Positions 43,276 through 53,000 are shown, counted from the stretch's first letter. The stretch: 64,000 nucleotides of DNA from Paenarthrobacter sp. (GCA_031179305.1 JAPSHX010000007.1:92682-156681), one strand, 5' to 3'. Notes: generated by a model from the sequence alone, not told the origin. Numbers and translations: made by a program.

Positions 43276-44922
43276 GTGTTTCACAGCTGGAGCATCGCCC
43301 GCCGCTTGTTCGTGGCGAATTTGTTGTTCGTCCTGGTACTGACGGCGGCCTTTGGCGCATTCTCCGTGGTGGAAGCCAGGGACAGGGCCTACGACGAAGC
43401 GGGTGGAAGGATGCAGGCGATCGCCACGTCCCTGGCCAACAATCCCCTTGTCCTGGAGGCCTCTTTAACAGCTGATCCCTCAGCCATCCTCCAGCCCTAT
43501 GCGCGGGAAGTCATGGACGACGCCGATGCTGATTTCATCACCATCATGGCTCCGGACAGGACACGCTGGACCCATCCCCGGACCGAGGAACTGGGCAAGC
43601 CCTACATCGGGACCATCGAGCCGGCCCTCGGCGGCGAGACCTTCACGGAAGTTACTGCAGGAACCCTGGGTCCCTCGGTCCGAACCATCGCGCCCGTCAA
43701 GGACGCCGACGGAAGTGTCCAAGCCCTTGTGGCTGCCGGCATCACGGTCCGCACCGTAGACACCGACGTTGCCGAAAGGCTGGGTGTGATCGGCGGAATT
43801 GCCTTGGTGGTGTTGGTCTTCGGTTCCTTCGCGTCGTGGCTGCTTGGACGATACCTTCGATCAGTTACCCGGGGCTGGGGACCCGAGCAGCTGGCACAAC
43901 TGTTCGCGTACTACGAGTCCGTCCTCCACTCCGTCCGCGAAGGCGTGATCCTGATTGATACCCACGGCAAGGCGGTGATGTACAACGACCAAGCCGCAGA
44001 GCTGTTGGGCTTGGAGCCGTCCGACGCTGACCGGTCCCCTGACGACGCCCCGAAACTCGCTGATCTTCCCTTCGATGGCAGCCTGCGAGCGCTGTTCGAA
44101 TCGGGTAGGCCCGCACATGACGAAATCCATCTGACCGGTTCCCGGATCCTGGTGGTCAACCAGGCCCCGGCAGTAGGGCCGGTGCCTGAGCGAAGCCGGC
44201 AGAAACCCGCCGTCTACGGCACGGTGGCCACTATCCGTGACCGTACCGAGATCGAGTCCCTGGGCACGGAGCTCCAGACGATGAAAACCCTCTCCGATGC
44301 CCTTCGCGCCCAGACACATGAGCATGCAAACCGGCTCCATATGATCGTTTCCCTGTTGGAGTTGGGCCGCACACCCCAGGCCTTGGACTTTGCCACCAAG
44401 GATCTGGAACTCAGCCAGCAACTCACCGATGACCTGGTGGCCTCCGTGGACGAGCCCGTCATGAGCGCCCTTGTGATGGGGAAGTCTGCGGAAGCCCACG
44501 AACGCGGCGTGGAATTGGTGGTCCGGACCTCAGGGAGCTCCGGTGTCCGTGGCCTGGAGCTCCAGGACCTGGTGACGATTCTCGGGAACCTGCTGGACAA
44601 CGCGATTGACGCCGCCGCGTCCGGTGACTTTCCCCGGAAGGTGGAGCTGGACGTGGAAGCCGGGCCTGCCGCCGTCGAATTTACGGTGCGTGACTCCGGC
44701 AGAGGCATCAATCCGGGCTCCATCGATGACGTCCTGCAGTACGGTTTCAGCACGAAAACTCCGGAAGGAAACCGGCAAGGTGCCCATGGTCGGGGCGTTG
44801 GCTTGGCCTTGGTGCGTCAGGCAGTGGAGCGGCTCAACGGTACGATGACCATCAGCAATCCCGGCGGAGCACAGTTCCATGTCCTGCTCCCCGCGCCGGT
44901 TCCCGAGGAAGAGAAGGCATGA
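43276..44922 (+). CDS. Sensor histidine kinase, CitA/DcuS family
   Basis: 548 residues from GTG 43276 (GGGAGG five bases upstream). TM1 ~9-31, extracytoplasmic sensor (~32-168) of the PDC/Cache type used for carboxylates, TM2 ~171-191, a PAS domain (~210-325), phospho-acceptor His348 in AQTHEHANRLHMI, N box ILGNLLDNAIDAA (~435) and G boxes DSGRGI / GRGVGL. Senses an external di- or tricarboxylate and phosphorylates the next gene product. Divergent from dctA; overlaps the regulator gene in ATGA. Confidence 0.92.
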   Translation: MFHSWSIARRLFVANLLFVLVLTAAFGAFSVVEARDRAYDEAGGRMQAIATSLANNPLVLEASLTADPSAILQPYAREVMDDADADFITIMAPDRTRWTHPRTEELGKPYIGTIEPALGGETFTEVTAGTLGPSVRTIAPVKDADGSVQALVAAGITVRTVDTDVAERLGVIGGIALVVLVFGSFASWLLGRYLRSVTRGWGPEQLAQLFAYYESVLHSVREGVILIDTHGKAVMYNDQAAELLGLEPSDADRSPDDAPKLADLPFDGSLRALFESGRPAHDEIHLTGSRILVVNQAPAVGPVPERSRQKPAVYGTVATIRDRTEIESLGTELQTMKTLSDALRAQTHEHANRLHMIVSLLELGRTPQALDFATKDLELSQQLTDDLVASVDEPVMSALVMGKSAEAHERGVELVVRTSGSSGVRGLELQDLVTILGNLLDNAIDAAASGDFPRKVELDVEAGPAAVEFTVRDSGRGINPGSIDDVLQYGFSTKTPEGNRQGAHGRGVGLALVRQAVERLNGTMTISNPGGAQFHVLLPAPVPEEEKA

Positions 44923-45632
44923 CAGAGATCCGTGTCCTGGTGGTGGAGGACGAGCCCATAGCCTCGGACGCCCACTCTGTCTACATTGGCCGCTTGGACG
45001 GCTTCAACTTGGTCGGGACGGCACCGGATGGCCAGTCGGCCTTGCGCATCCTGGGCGAATTCGCGGCGTCCGGCTCCCCTGTGGACCTCGTCCTCTTGGA
45101 CATGAACCTCCCTGACCTTCACGGACTGGACGTCGCCCGACGGATGCGTTCCGCGGGAGTCTTCGCCGACATCATCGCCATCACTGCCGTCCGTGAACTG
45201 AACATCGTCCGCAGTGCCGTGTCCATCGGCGTCGTGCAGTACCTCATCAAGCCGTTCACATACGCCACTTTTGCCGACAAGCTCAGCAGTTACCGGACCT
45301 TCCGCGAACAGTTGGCGGGCTCGATGTCCGGCATTTCCAAAGCAGGGGCCTCGCAGAGTGACGTTGACCAGGCGTTCGCGAGTCTTCGCGCACCCACGGA
45401 ACTGCCGCTGCCCAAGGGACTCTCCGGCTCAACTCTGGAGTCAGTGAAGGACCTGGTGAGGGCGGGGCAGCGGCCGGTGTCCGCAAGTGAAGTCATGGAC
45501 GCGCTGGGGATGTCCCGGGTGACCGCCCGCCGCTATCTGGAATACCTTGCCGACGCCGGAACGGTCACCCGGGCGCCCCGGTACGGCACCCCTGGCCGGC
45601 CGGAGAACGAGTACGGCTGGAACCGGGCCTAG
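44919..45632 (+). CDS. Response regulator, CitB/DcuR family
   Basis: 237 residues. Receiver domain with acidic pair Glu10/Asp11, phospho-acceptor Asp61 in LLDMNLP, Thr89 and Lys111 in LIKPF. C-terminal helix-turn-helix (~180-225; VSASEVMDALGMSRVTARRYLEYL) of the CitB/DpiA type. Start overlaps the kinase stop. Most likely activates dctA in response to carboxylates. Confidence 0.92.
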   Translation: MTEIRVLVVEDEPIASDAHSVYIGRLDGFNLVGTAPDGQSALRILGEFAASGSPVDLVLLDMNLPDLHGLDVARRMRSAGVFADIIAITAVRELNIVRSAVSIGVVQYLIKPFTYATFADKLSSYRTFREQLAGSMSGISKAGASQSDVDQAFASLRAPTELPLPKGLSGSTLESVKDLVRAGQRPVSASEVMDALGMSRVTARRYLEYLADAGTVTRAPRYGTPGRPENEYGWNRA

Positions 45633-45689
45633 GGGACCTCCCGTTCCCTCCGCCTCCGCAGTAAGCTGATGGCGACCCGTGGAGAGACC

Positions 45690-47345
45690 ATGTCCGCACA
45701 GCCCCCGCTCCGACAACCGGAATCACCAGCGCTACCGCAGCTGATGGAAGCCCGCGAGGCGTTTGCCCGTGGAGACTGGGATGCTGCGCGTCGGGCCATG
45801 GAAAGTGCCGGTGACGAATCCCCGCTGAGCCTGGAGGACGTGGAAATCCTGGCGCGCTCCAAATGGTGGCTCGGGGACGTTCAGGGATCCATGGCACTAT
45901 CCGAAAAAGTATTTCGCGGGTTGGTCGCCGGTAAACAGTTCCGGGCAGCGGCTAAGGCTGCACTGACCTTGTCTCTGCAGGGGGGTGTCCGCGGGAACAT
46001 CGCTGTGTCATCGGCATGGCTGAACCGGGCGCGACGCCTACTTGACAGGCTTCCCGAGTCTCCGGAGCACGGATATTTGCTGTATCTGGAGGGCAACGAC
46101 GCAATTTACCTCGAAGGTGACGCGGACTCCGCCTTTGCTGCTTCCCTCCAGCTGACCGCCATGAATCGTCGGCAGAAAGCTCCCGAGCTGGAGAGTTTTG
46201 CGTTCATGTTGTCGGGTCTCGCAGCCGTCCGGAGAGGCCAGGCAGCTCGCGGCTTCGAGGACCTGGATCAAGCACTGCTTCCCGTGATGGCCGGCCAGGT
46301 GTCGGCGGAGTGGGGTGGCGATATCTACTGCTCCGTCATCCACCTCTGCTACGAACTGGCCGATTACTCGCGCATGAGGTGGTGGACCGACGCTTTGGCC
46401 GCGTGGTGCGCCGGGCTGTCCACGTCTTTCATGTACTCGGGGATCGTCCGGGTCCATGAACTGCAACTGATCATTGCCGAAGGTGGCTGGAAGCAGGCGG
46501 AGGAGGAGCTGGCTCACCTCGGCGAGCGTCTTCGGCATGCCCATGCTTGGATCGCGGCCGACTGCTTCTACGAACTGGGCGATATTCGCCGACGGCAGGG
46601 AAACAAGTCCGGCGCCGCGGCGGCTTATGCCATGGCCCGTAGACTCGGCATTGATGCCCAGCCCGGCTCAGCCTTGCTCCTGGCTGATGCGGGAAAGGAC
46701 GAGGAAGCACTTACGGATCTTCGCGCCGCGTTGGCAGACCGTGGGCGCCTCGGACGGGCCTGGTTGCTGCTTCCACTCGTGGAGTTGCTTGCACCCCGGG
46801 ACCTTGACGGTGCTGAGGTGTATTGCTGCGAGCTGGAAGGAACTGCGGCTTACTACGGAACAGCGGGATTGATTGCCTGGGCACATCATGCGAGAGGTAC
46901 TTTGTTGACGGCCCAAGGCCGCTGGATCCAGTCGCTGCCCGAGTTCGAAGCGGCGGCGCAAGGCTACCGTTCCCAGCATTTACGCTATGAGCTGGCACGG
47001 ATCCATGAGCGGATATCGTCAGTCAGGGCGGCGCTGGGCGAGACCGGGGCGGCCGACGCGGAACGCGCCACCGCTGCCGCCATCCGTACGCAGCTCGGAG
47101 CTGCACCGTCCTCCTTGCCAAATGTTGATCACGCACTGAATGGGCTGACGGCCAGGGAAGTGGAAGTACTGGGATGCGTACTGTCCGGCTCGAGCAACAG
47201 GCATATAGCTCAGACACTCACCATCTCCGAGAAAACAGCCAGCCGTCACCTGTCGAACATCTTCACCAAGATCGGCGTCAACTCCAGGACCGCTGCGGCC
47301 GCTTGGGCACGTCATCACGGAATAGCAGAGCACCCCCGGACTTGA
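45690..47345 (+). CDS. LuxR-family regulator with TPR-like N-terminal region
   Basis: 551 residues from ATG 45690 (GGAG five bases upstream; an ATG at 45669 is weaker). Long helical region with TPR-like repeats (~1-470), no Walker A, so unlike full MalT/LAL proteins it lacks the ATPase part. C-terminal LuxR helix-turn-helix LTAREVEVLGCVLSGSSNRHIAQTLTISEKTASRHLSNIFTKIGV. Target unknown; the methyltransferase gene 134 bases downstream in the same direction is the obvious candidate. Confidence 0.85.
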   Translation: MSAQPPLRQPESPALPQLMEAREAFARGDWDAARRAMESAGDESPLSLEDVEILARSKWWLGDVQGSMALSEKVFRGLVAGKQFRAAAKAALTLSLQGGVRGNIAVSSAWLNRARRLLDRLPESPEHGYLLYLEGNDAIYLEGDADSAFAASLQLTAMNRRQKAPELESFAFMLSGLAAVRRGQAARGFEDLDQALLPVMAGQVSAEWGGDIYCSVIHLCYELADYSRMRWWTDALAAWCAGLSTSFMYSGIVRVHELQLIIAEGGWKQAEEELAHLGERLRHAHAWIAADCFYELGDIRRRQGNKSGAAAAYAMARRLGIDAQPGSALLLADAGKDEEALTDLRAALADRGRLGRAWLLLPLVELLAPRDLDGAEVYCCELEGTAAYYGTAGLIAWAHHARGTLLTAQGRWIQSLPEFEAAAQGYRSQHLRYELARIHERISSVRAALGETGAADAERATAAAIRTQLGAAPSSLPNVDHALNGLTAREVEVLGCVLSGSSNRHIAQTLTISEKTASRHLSNIFTKIGVNSRTAAAAWARHHGIAEHPRT

Positions 47346-47346
47346 G

Positions 47347-47385
47347 CCTGCATGTTTTGACCCATGGTGCGCCAAAAGATGCAGG
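47347..47385 (+). terminator. Hairpin between luxR-type and methyltransferase genes
   Basis: CCTGCATGTTTTG pairs with CCAAAAGATGCAGG (12 of 14 positions) and is followed by TTTCC. It begins at the stop codon of the regulator, so a terminator is likely, but an attenuator cannot be excluded. Confidence 0.5.
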
Positions 47386-47479
47386 TTTCCGTGGACGCGC
47401 TGGAAGGCTCCGCCGCCATACCTTGAAGTTACGGACAACGGGCCGGGCAGGCCGACCCCCTCATCATCAAGGAACAGCG

Positions 47480-48565
47480 ATGAACAGCACCCAGGCCGGG
47501 CAACAGGAAGCTTCCACGTCGGCGAAAGCCGTCCAACAGGCCACTGGCCGATTGATCGGAATCCTCAACGATTCTTCCATCGCCCTCTTGGTGGTGGTAG
47601 GCCACCAGACTGGCCTTTTAGAGGCGTTGTCGACCCTCCCTCCAGCCCCTGGCAGCCTTATTGCCGACGCGTCAGGCCTCAACGAGCGCTACGTCAGGGA
47701 ATGGCTGGGCGGCATGACCTCGGCCGGATTCGTGGACTACCAACCGGACAGCGGTACGTATCTCCTGCGCCCGGAATTCGTTCCCGTCCTGACAGGTGCA
47801 GGTACCGAAAATCTCGCGCGAACACTTCAGTACGTGGCGCTCATGGGTGAGGTGGCCCCGAAGATCGCCCATGCGTTCCGGAAAGGCGGCGGAACAAGCT
47901 ACGAGGACTACTCGCGGTTTCATCACATCATGGCTTCTGAAAGCGCTGCAGTGAACGATGCATTGTTGGTAGAGACGATCCTTCCCTTGACAGATTGCGT
48001 GGAAGCACTGCGCAGCGGCATCTCCGTCGCCGACATCGGATGCGGCCAAGGTCATGCTTTGAACCTGCTGGGGTCCTCCTTCCCTGCCAGCACTTTTACC
48101 GGCTACGACTTCTCCGTCGAGGCATTGGCAACGGCCGCCGCCGAGGCCTCAGCCTTGGGACTTTCGAATGTCCGATTCGAGCTCCAGGATGTGAGCCGGT
48201 TGAAGGCCGCCGAGGCGTTCGACTTGGTGACAGCGTTTGACGCAATCCACGATCAAGCCCACCCAGCTGAGGTGCTTGTGAACATCCGTGCTGCGCTCAA
48301 GCCCGGCGGCACCTTCCTGATGGTGGACATCAATGCTTCAAGCCGTCTGGCGGAGAACTTGGAGCTCCCGTGGGCGGCCTTCCTGTACACCATTTCTACA
48401 TTCCACTGCCTGGCTGTTTCCTTGGGGCAAGGCGGCGATGGTCTGGGCACGGTGTGGGGGAAGGAACGGGCAACGGACATGCTTCGTGAAGCGGGATTCC
48501 GGACCGTGGAGGTGAAGGAACTGGAGGAGGACCCGTTTAATGCGTACTTCATCGCTCAGGCCTGA
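47480..48565 (+). CDS. SAM-dependent methyltransferase, Rv2258c-like
   Basis: 361 residues from ATG 47480 with AAGGA upstream. N-terminal winged-helix-like dimerisation region (~20-105; VGHQTGLLEALSTLPPAPGSLIADASGLNERYVREWLGGM), then a class I fold with motif I VADIGCGQGHALNLL (~183-197), AFDAIHD and KPGGTFLMVDI. This build is shared by Rv2258c and by small-molecule O-methyltransferases. Substrate unknown. Downstream of the LuxR-type regulator and upstream of the prp genes, with its own start region. Confidence 0.85.
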   Translation: MNSTQAGQQEASTSAKAVQQATGRLIGILNDSSIALLVVVGHQTGLLEALSTLPPAPGSLIADASGLNERYVREWLGGMTSAGFVDYQPDSGTYLLRPEFVPVLTGAGTENLARTLQYVALMGEVAPKIAHAFRKGGGTSYEDYSRFHHIMASESAAVNDALLVETILPLTDCVEALRSGISVADIGCGQGHALNLLGSSFPASTFTGYDFSVEALATAAAEASALGLSNVRFELQDVSRLKAAEAFDLVTAFDAIHDQAHPAEVLVNIRAALKPGGTFLMVDINASSRLAENLELPWAAFLYTISTFHCLAVSLGQGGDGLGTVWGKERATDMLREAGFRTVEVKELEEDPFNAYFIAQA

Positions 48566-48566
48566 A

Positions 48567-48626
48567 TGTATACACGAAAGCAAAGTTCGTGGCAGTTAGT
48601 ACCCTAATAGGCGATCCATGTATACA
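48567..48626. promoter_or_regulatory. Paired GntR operators upstream of the prp operon
   Basis: Two identical palindromes TGTATACA at 48567-48574 and 48619-48626, both within ATGTATACAC and 52 bases apart (about five helical turns). The second ends eight bases before the gntR start. TGTATACA-type dyads are bound by FadR-subfamily GntR regulators, so autoregulation and control of prpDBC are likely. Confidence 0.6.
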
Positions 48627-48634
48627 CTGTAGGC

Positions 48635-49291
48635 ATGCGTGCCAGTGATCGGGCTTACTCGGCCCTACGGGAAGACATCATTGAGTGGCGCTTGCGGCCG
48701 GGTACTGTCTTGGCGGAAGTGGAGCAGTCCGAGCGTCTCGGGGTGTCCCGGACACCGGTTCGGGAGGCGCTGGGCCGGCTCAGCGCTGAGGGATTGACGA
48801 CGGCGGCAGGGGGCCGCGGCGTCGTCGTCACCGACATCTCGCTGGAGAGCATCGATGAGTTGTTCGAGTTGCGTGAAACCCTTGAAGTGCGGGCCGCGGC
48901 GTTGGCAGCCCAGCGCGGGGACCCGGGTGTTTTCGCCGAGTTGCATGCCCAACTGTTGTTGGCCCCTGAACTGCTTCGCGAGACTGATCCGGCACGGCAC
49001 GAGTACTACGCCTTAGTAGGCCGTTTGGATGAGGCCATCGATGCCGCGGTCTCCAACTCCTACCTGGCCCAGGCGATGCGGAGCCTGCGGGTCCATTTGG
49101 TCCGGGTCCGGCGCCTGGCCGCCGACGACACTGCCCGGCTCCACGCAGCCGCCGCCGAGCACGCCGCCATTGCCGAGGCCATCGCCACGGGCAACCCGCG
49201 GCTGGCCGAAGCCGCCACCACAGTCCACCTGCACCGCAGCCTCACCCACGTCAAAGCCACCCACGCTACTGCCCTGAAACACACTGCCTAA
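48635..49291 (+). CDS. GntR-family (FadR/FCD subfamily) regulator of the prp operon
   Basis: 218 residues. Winged helix at ~5-70 (AYSALREDIIEWRLRPGTVLAEVEQSERLGVSRTPVREALGRLSAEGLTT) and helical FCD ligand domain (~80-215) with metal-binding-type residues (ELFELRETLEVRAAALAA, EYYALVGRLDEAI, AEHAAIAEAIATGN). First gene of gntR-prpD-prpB-prpC. Probably a repressor released by a methylcitrate-cycle intermediate. ATG 48635 lies close to an operator. Confidence 0.88.
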   Translation: MRASDRAYSALREDIIEWRLRPGTVLAEVEQSERLGVSRTPVREALGRLSAEGLTTAAGGRGVVVTDISLESIDELFELRETLEVRAAALAAQRGDPGVFAELHAQLLLAPELLRETDPARHEYYALVGRLDEAIDAAVSNSYLAQAMRSLRVHLVRVRRLAADDTARLHAAAAEHAAIAEAIATGNPRLAEAATTVHLHRSLTHVKATHATALKHTA

Positions 49292-49321
49292 AAAACACCA
49301 CTGCCTAAAACACCACTGCCT
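49282..49321 (+). repeat. Three short tandem repeats over the gntR stop codon
   Basis: CACTGCCTAAA-type units begin at 49282, 49299 and 49314 (17 and 15 bases apart). The first contains the gntR stop; the third reads CACTGCCTTGAAGG and leads into the prpD ribosome binding site. Looks like slippage duplication of the gene end. Confidence 0.7.
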
Positions 49322-49333
49322 TGAAGGAGCACC

Positions 49334-50854
49334 ATGGTCAAGAACCATCACGTCCGCGTCTATAAGTCCGAAGAGAACCTGCCCCGCGAGGAGCAGTTGG
49401 CGCACAAGATCGCCGTGGTCGCCGCCGACCCCGTCGAAGTCACCCCCGAGGTCACCGACATGGTGATCAACCGGATCATCGACAACGCCTCGGTGGCCAT
49501 CGCCTCGCTGAACCGTGGCCCCATCGTCGCAGCCCGCGCCCAGGCACTGGCCCACGCACCCTCGGCCAACGGCAAGGGCGCCCGCGTGTTCGGCATCTCG
49601 GAGCAGGTCTCCCCTGAGTGGGCTGCCTGGGCCAACGGCGTGGCCGTCCGCGAACTGGACTACCATGACACGTTCCTGGCAGCGGACTACTCCCACCCCG
49701 GGGATAACATCCCGCCGATCCTGGCCGTCGCCCAGCACGTCGGTTCCAACGGCAAGGATCTGGTCCGTGCCATCGCCACCGGGTACGAAATCCAGGTGAA
49801 CCTGGTCAAAGCGATCTGCCTGCACAAGCACAAGATCGACCACGTGGCACACCTCGGCCCCTCCGCCGCGGCAGGCATCGGCACGTTGTTGGGTTTGGAT
49901 GTTGAGACGATCTTCCAGTCCGTGGGTCAGGCCCTGCACACCACCACCGCCACACGGCAGTCCCGCAAGGGCGAAATCTCCACCTGGAAAGCCCACGCAC
50001 CGGCCTTCGCAGGCAAAATGGCCGTCGAAGCAGTGGACCGCTCCATGCGTGGCCAGACCTCCCCCGTGCCGATCTACGAAGGCGAAGACGGCGTGATCGC
50101 CTGGATGCTGGATGGCCCGGACGCCTCCTACGAGGTCCCGCTGCCACTGCCCGGGGAAGCCAAACGCGCCATCCTGGACACCTACACCAAGGAACACTCC
50201 GCCGAATACCAGGCCCAGGCCTGGATCGACCTCGCCCGTAAACTCAACCGTGAGCACCCCGAAACCACCGACCCGGCCAACGTCGCCTCCGTGCTGATCA
50301 AGACCAGCCACCACACCCACTACGTGATCGGCTCCGGCGCGAACGACCCCCAGAAGTACTCCCCCACCGCGTCCCGCGAAACCCTGGACCACTCCATCCC
50401 GTACATCTTCACCGTCGCCCTGCAGGACGGTGCCTGGCACCACGTGGACTCCTACGCCCCCGAACGCGCCGCACGTCCGGACACCGTGGAACTGTGGCAC
50501 AAGGTCACCACCGTGGAAGACCCCGAATGGACCCGCCGGTACCACTCCTTGGACATCGCCGAGAAAGCCTTCGGCGGCACTGTTGAAATCACCCTGACCG
50601 ACGGAACCGTCATCACCGATGAAATCGCCGTGGCCGACGCGCACCCGCTCGGTGCCCGGCCGTTCGCCCGCGAGCAATACATCAACAAGTTCCGCACCCT
50701 CGCTGCAGGACTCGTGGAAGACGCCGAAATCGAAAGGTTCCTCACCGCCGTCGAACGCGTCACCGAACTCGGAGCCGGCGAACTGGACCAGCTGAACATC
50801 ACCGCCGCACCCGGCGTGATCGACCTCAGCAACGCGCCCAAGGGACTGTTCTAA
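49334..50854 (+). CDS. prpD: 2-methylcitrate dehydratase (MmgE/PrpD family)
   Basis: 506 residues. MmgE/PrpD fold: [62 protein letters not shown]. Dehydrates 2-methylcitrate to 2-methyl-cis-aconitate in propionyl-CoA breakdown. AAGGAG five bases before ATG 49334. The next gene, prpB, starts directly after its stop (TAA-ATG), so translation is coupled. No separate AcnD or PrpF is present, as expected for the PrpD route. Confidence 0.93.
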   Translation: MVKNHHVRVYKSEENLPREEQLAHKIAVVAADPVEVTPEVTDMVINRIIDNASVAIASLNRGPIVAARAQALAHAPSANGKGARVFGISEQVSPEWAAWANGVAVRELDYHDTFLAADYSHPGDNIPPILAVAQHVGSNGKDLVRAIATGYEIQVNLVKAICLHKHKIDHVAHLGPSAAAGIGTLLGLDVETIFQSVGQALHTTTATRQSRKGEISTWKAHAPAFAGKMAVEAVDRSMRGQTSPVPIYEGEDGVIAWMLDGPDASYEVPLPLPGEAKRAILDTYTKEHSAEYQAQAWIDLARKLNREHPETTDPANVASVLIKTSHHTHYVIGSGANDPQKYSPTASRETLDHSIPYIFTVALQDGAWHHVDSYAPERAARPDTVELWHKVTTVEDPEWTRRYHSLDIAEKAFGGTVEITLTDGTVITDEIAVADAHPLGARPFAREQYINKFRTLAAGLVEDAEIERFLTAVERVTELGAGELDQLNITAAPGVIDLSNAPKGLF

Positions 50855-51760
50855 ATGCTGTACTCCACAACCACCCCCGAACAGAAACGCCTCAAACTCC
50901 GGGAACTCCTCGCCTCCGGGACCGTGCAGCAATTCCCCGGGGCGTTCAACCCGCTCTCAGCACGCCTGATCGAGGAAAAGGGCTTCGCCGGCGTCTACAT
51001 CTCCGGCGCGGTCCTGGCCAACGACCTCGGCCTGCCCGACATCGGCCTGACCACCCTCACTGAGGTAGCCACCCGGGCCGGGCAAATCGCCCGCATGACC
51101 GACCTGCCCTCCCTCGTGGACGCCGACACAGGCTTCGGTGAACCCATGAACGTGGCTCGGACCATCCAAGAACTCGAAAACGCGGGCCTGGCCGGCTGCC
51201 ACATCGAAGACCAATTCAACCCCAAACGCTGCGGACATCTGGACGGCAAAAACGTCGTTGACATCGATACCGCCACCCAACGCATCCGCGCCGCAGCAGA
51301 CGCCCGCCGCGACCCGAACTTCCTCATCATGGCCCGCACCGACATCCGCGCCACAGATGGAATCCAAGCGGCCCAGGACCGCGCCAAAGCACTGGTAGAC
51401 GCCGGCGCCGACGCGATCTTCCCGGAAGCCATGCGTGACTTGGACGAATTCCAGGCCATCCGCGACGCCGTGGACGTGCCTATCCTGGCCAACATGACAG
51501 AGTTCGGCAAAAGCGACCTCTTCACCGTGGACCAGCTTCAGGGCGTCGGGGTGAACATGGTCATCTACCCCGTCACCCTCCTCCGCATTGCCATGGGCGC
51601 TGCAGAGCGTACTCTGGAATCGATCAAGGCTGCGGGGACCCAAGAAGCGCAAGTGGAAAACATGCTCACGCGTGCGCGCCTCTACGAACTCGTCGACTAC
51701 GAGGCATACAACCAATTCGATACCGGCGTATTCAACTTCCAGGTACCTGGCGTCCGCTAG
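50855..51760 (+). CDS. prpB: Methylisocitrate lyase
   Basis: 301 residues of the isocitrate lyase/PEP mutase superfamily. FPGAFNPLSARLIEEKGF, YISGAV, DADTGFGEPMNVARTI (metal site), HIEDQFNPKRCGHLDGK with the catalytic KRCGH (~119-123), and MARTDIR. Cleaves 2-methylisocitrate to pyruvate and succinate. Start codon abuts the prpD stop; prpC follows after 76 bases. Confidence 0.94.
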   Translation: MLYSTTTPEQKRLKLRELLASGTVQQFPGAFNPLSARLIEEKGFAGVYISGAVLANDLGLPDIGLTTLTEVATRAGQIARMTDLPSLVDADTGFGEPMNVARTIQELENAGLAGCHIEDQFNPKRCGHLDGKNVVDIDTATQRIRAAADARRDPNFLIMARTDIRATDGIQAAQDRAKALVDAGADAIFPEAMRDLDEFQAIRDAVDVPILANMTEFGKSDLFTVDQLQGVGVNMVIYPVTLLRIAMGAAERTLESIKAAGTQEAQVENMLTRARLYELVDYEAYNQFDTGVFNFQVPGVR

Positions 51761-51836
51761 GTTCCGAATTCATCAAGGGGAACGCAGGCACTCCGGCACA
51801 CCGGAAGCGCCTGCACTATGAACGAAGGAGTTCAGC

Positions 51837-52976
51837 ATGGCTGCTGAAGACATCAAAAAGGGCCTAGCCGGCGTCGTGGTGGACTACACCGCCGTCTCAA
51901 AGGTCAACCCGGACACCAACTCGCTGCTCTACCGCGGCTACCCGGTCCAGGAACTGGCCGCCAAATGCAGCTTCGAAGAAGTCGCCTACCTGCTATGGAA
52001 CGGCGAGCTGCCCAACGAATCAGAGCTGGCTGAATTCACGGCCAGGGAACGCGCAGGCCGCGCCCTGGACCCTGTGGTCAAGTCAGTGGTGGATACGTTG
52101 CCCACCACGGCCCACCCCATGGACGTGTGCCGCACGGCAGCATCCGTGCTCGGCGCCCGGCACGAACTGGCTGAGGATTCCTCTCCCGAAGCGAACATGA
52201 AGAAAGCCATCGACCTCTGGGCTGCCATGCCCGCCGTGGTGGCCTACGACCAGCGCCGCCGCCGCGGCCAGGAACCCGTTGAACCACGCGAAGACTTGGA
52301 CTACTCAGCCAACTTCCTCTGGATGACCTTCGGCGAAGAACAGGTCCCCGAAGTGGTCGAAGCGTTCAACGTCTCCATGATCCTGTACGCCGAGCACTCC
52401 TTTAACGCCTCAACGTTCACCGCCCGCGTGGTCACCTCCACCCTCTCGGACCTGCATTCAGCCGTGACCGCCGCGATCGGCGCCCTAAAGGGTCCGCTGC
52501 ACGGTGGTGCCAACGAAGCCGTGATGCACACCTTCGACGAGATCGGCATCCGCAGCGAAGAATCCCTCGAAGAAGCAGCCACCCGCGCCCGGGCCTGGAT
52601 GGAAGACGCACTGGCACAGAAAAAGAAAGTCATGGGCTTCGGACACCGCGTTTACAAGCACGGCGACTCCCGCGTGCCCACCATGAAAGCCGCCCTGGAC
52701 AAAATGATCGCCCACTACGGACGACCCGAACTCCTGGGCCTCTACAACGGCCTCGAACAAGCCATGGACAAGGCCAAAGCCATCAAGCCCAACCTTGACT
52801 ACCCGGCCGGCCCCACGTACCACCTCATGGGCTTCGACACTCAAACGTTCACGCCGCTGTTCGTCGCCAGTCGCATCACCGGCTGGACCGCCCACATCAT
52901 GGAACAGGTCGCTTCCAACTCCCTCATCCGCCCGCTGAGCGAATACAACGGGCCGGAAGAGCGGCACGTCCCCTAA
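51837..52976 (+). CDS. prpC: 2-methylcitrate synthase (citrate synthase family)
   Basis: 379 residues. Small type II-like citrate synthase: LYRGYPVQELAAKCSFEEVAYLLW, GPLHGGANEAVMHTFDEIG (catalytic His), VMGFGHRVYKHGDSRVPTMK (second His, Arg) and GFDTQTFTPLFVASRITGW (Asp, Arg). Joins propionyl-CoA and oxaloacetate to 2-methylcitrate. Operon position after prpDB settles the choice over housekeeping citrate synthase. ATG 51837 with GAAGGAG upstream. A strong terminator follows. Confidence 0.93.
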   Translation: MAAEDIKKGLAGVVVDYTAVSKVNPDTNSLLYRGYPVQELAAKCSFEEVAYLLWNGELPNESELAEFTARERAGRALDPVVKSVVDTLPTTAHPMDVCRTAASVLGARHELAEDSSPEANMKKAIDLWAAMPAVVAYDQRRRRGQEPVEPREDLDYSANFLWMTFGEEQVPEVVEAFNVSMILYAEHSFNASTFTARVVTSTLSDLHSAVTAAIGALKGPLHGGANEAVMHTFDEIGIRSEESLEEAATRARAWMEDALAQKKKVMGFGHRVYKHGDSRVPTMKAALDKMIAHYGRPELLGLYNGLEQAMDKAKAIKPNLDYPAGPTYHLMGFDTQTFTPLFVASRITGWTAHIMEQVASNSLIRPLSEYNGPEERHVP

Positions 52977-53000
52977 CGCGTCCCGAAATTTCGGTGATAC

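Noticed and set aside
49013..50932. A 639-codon minus-strand open frame opposite gntR-prpD
   Set aside because: Gly/Val/Asp-rich composition is the mirror of prpD codon bias; no ribosome site or known domain.
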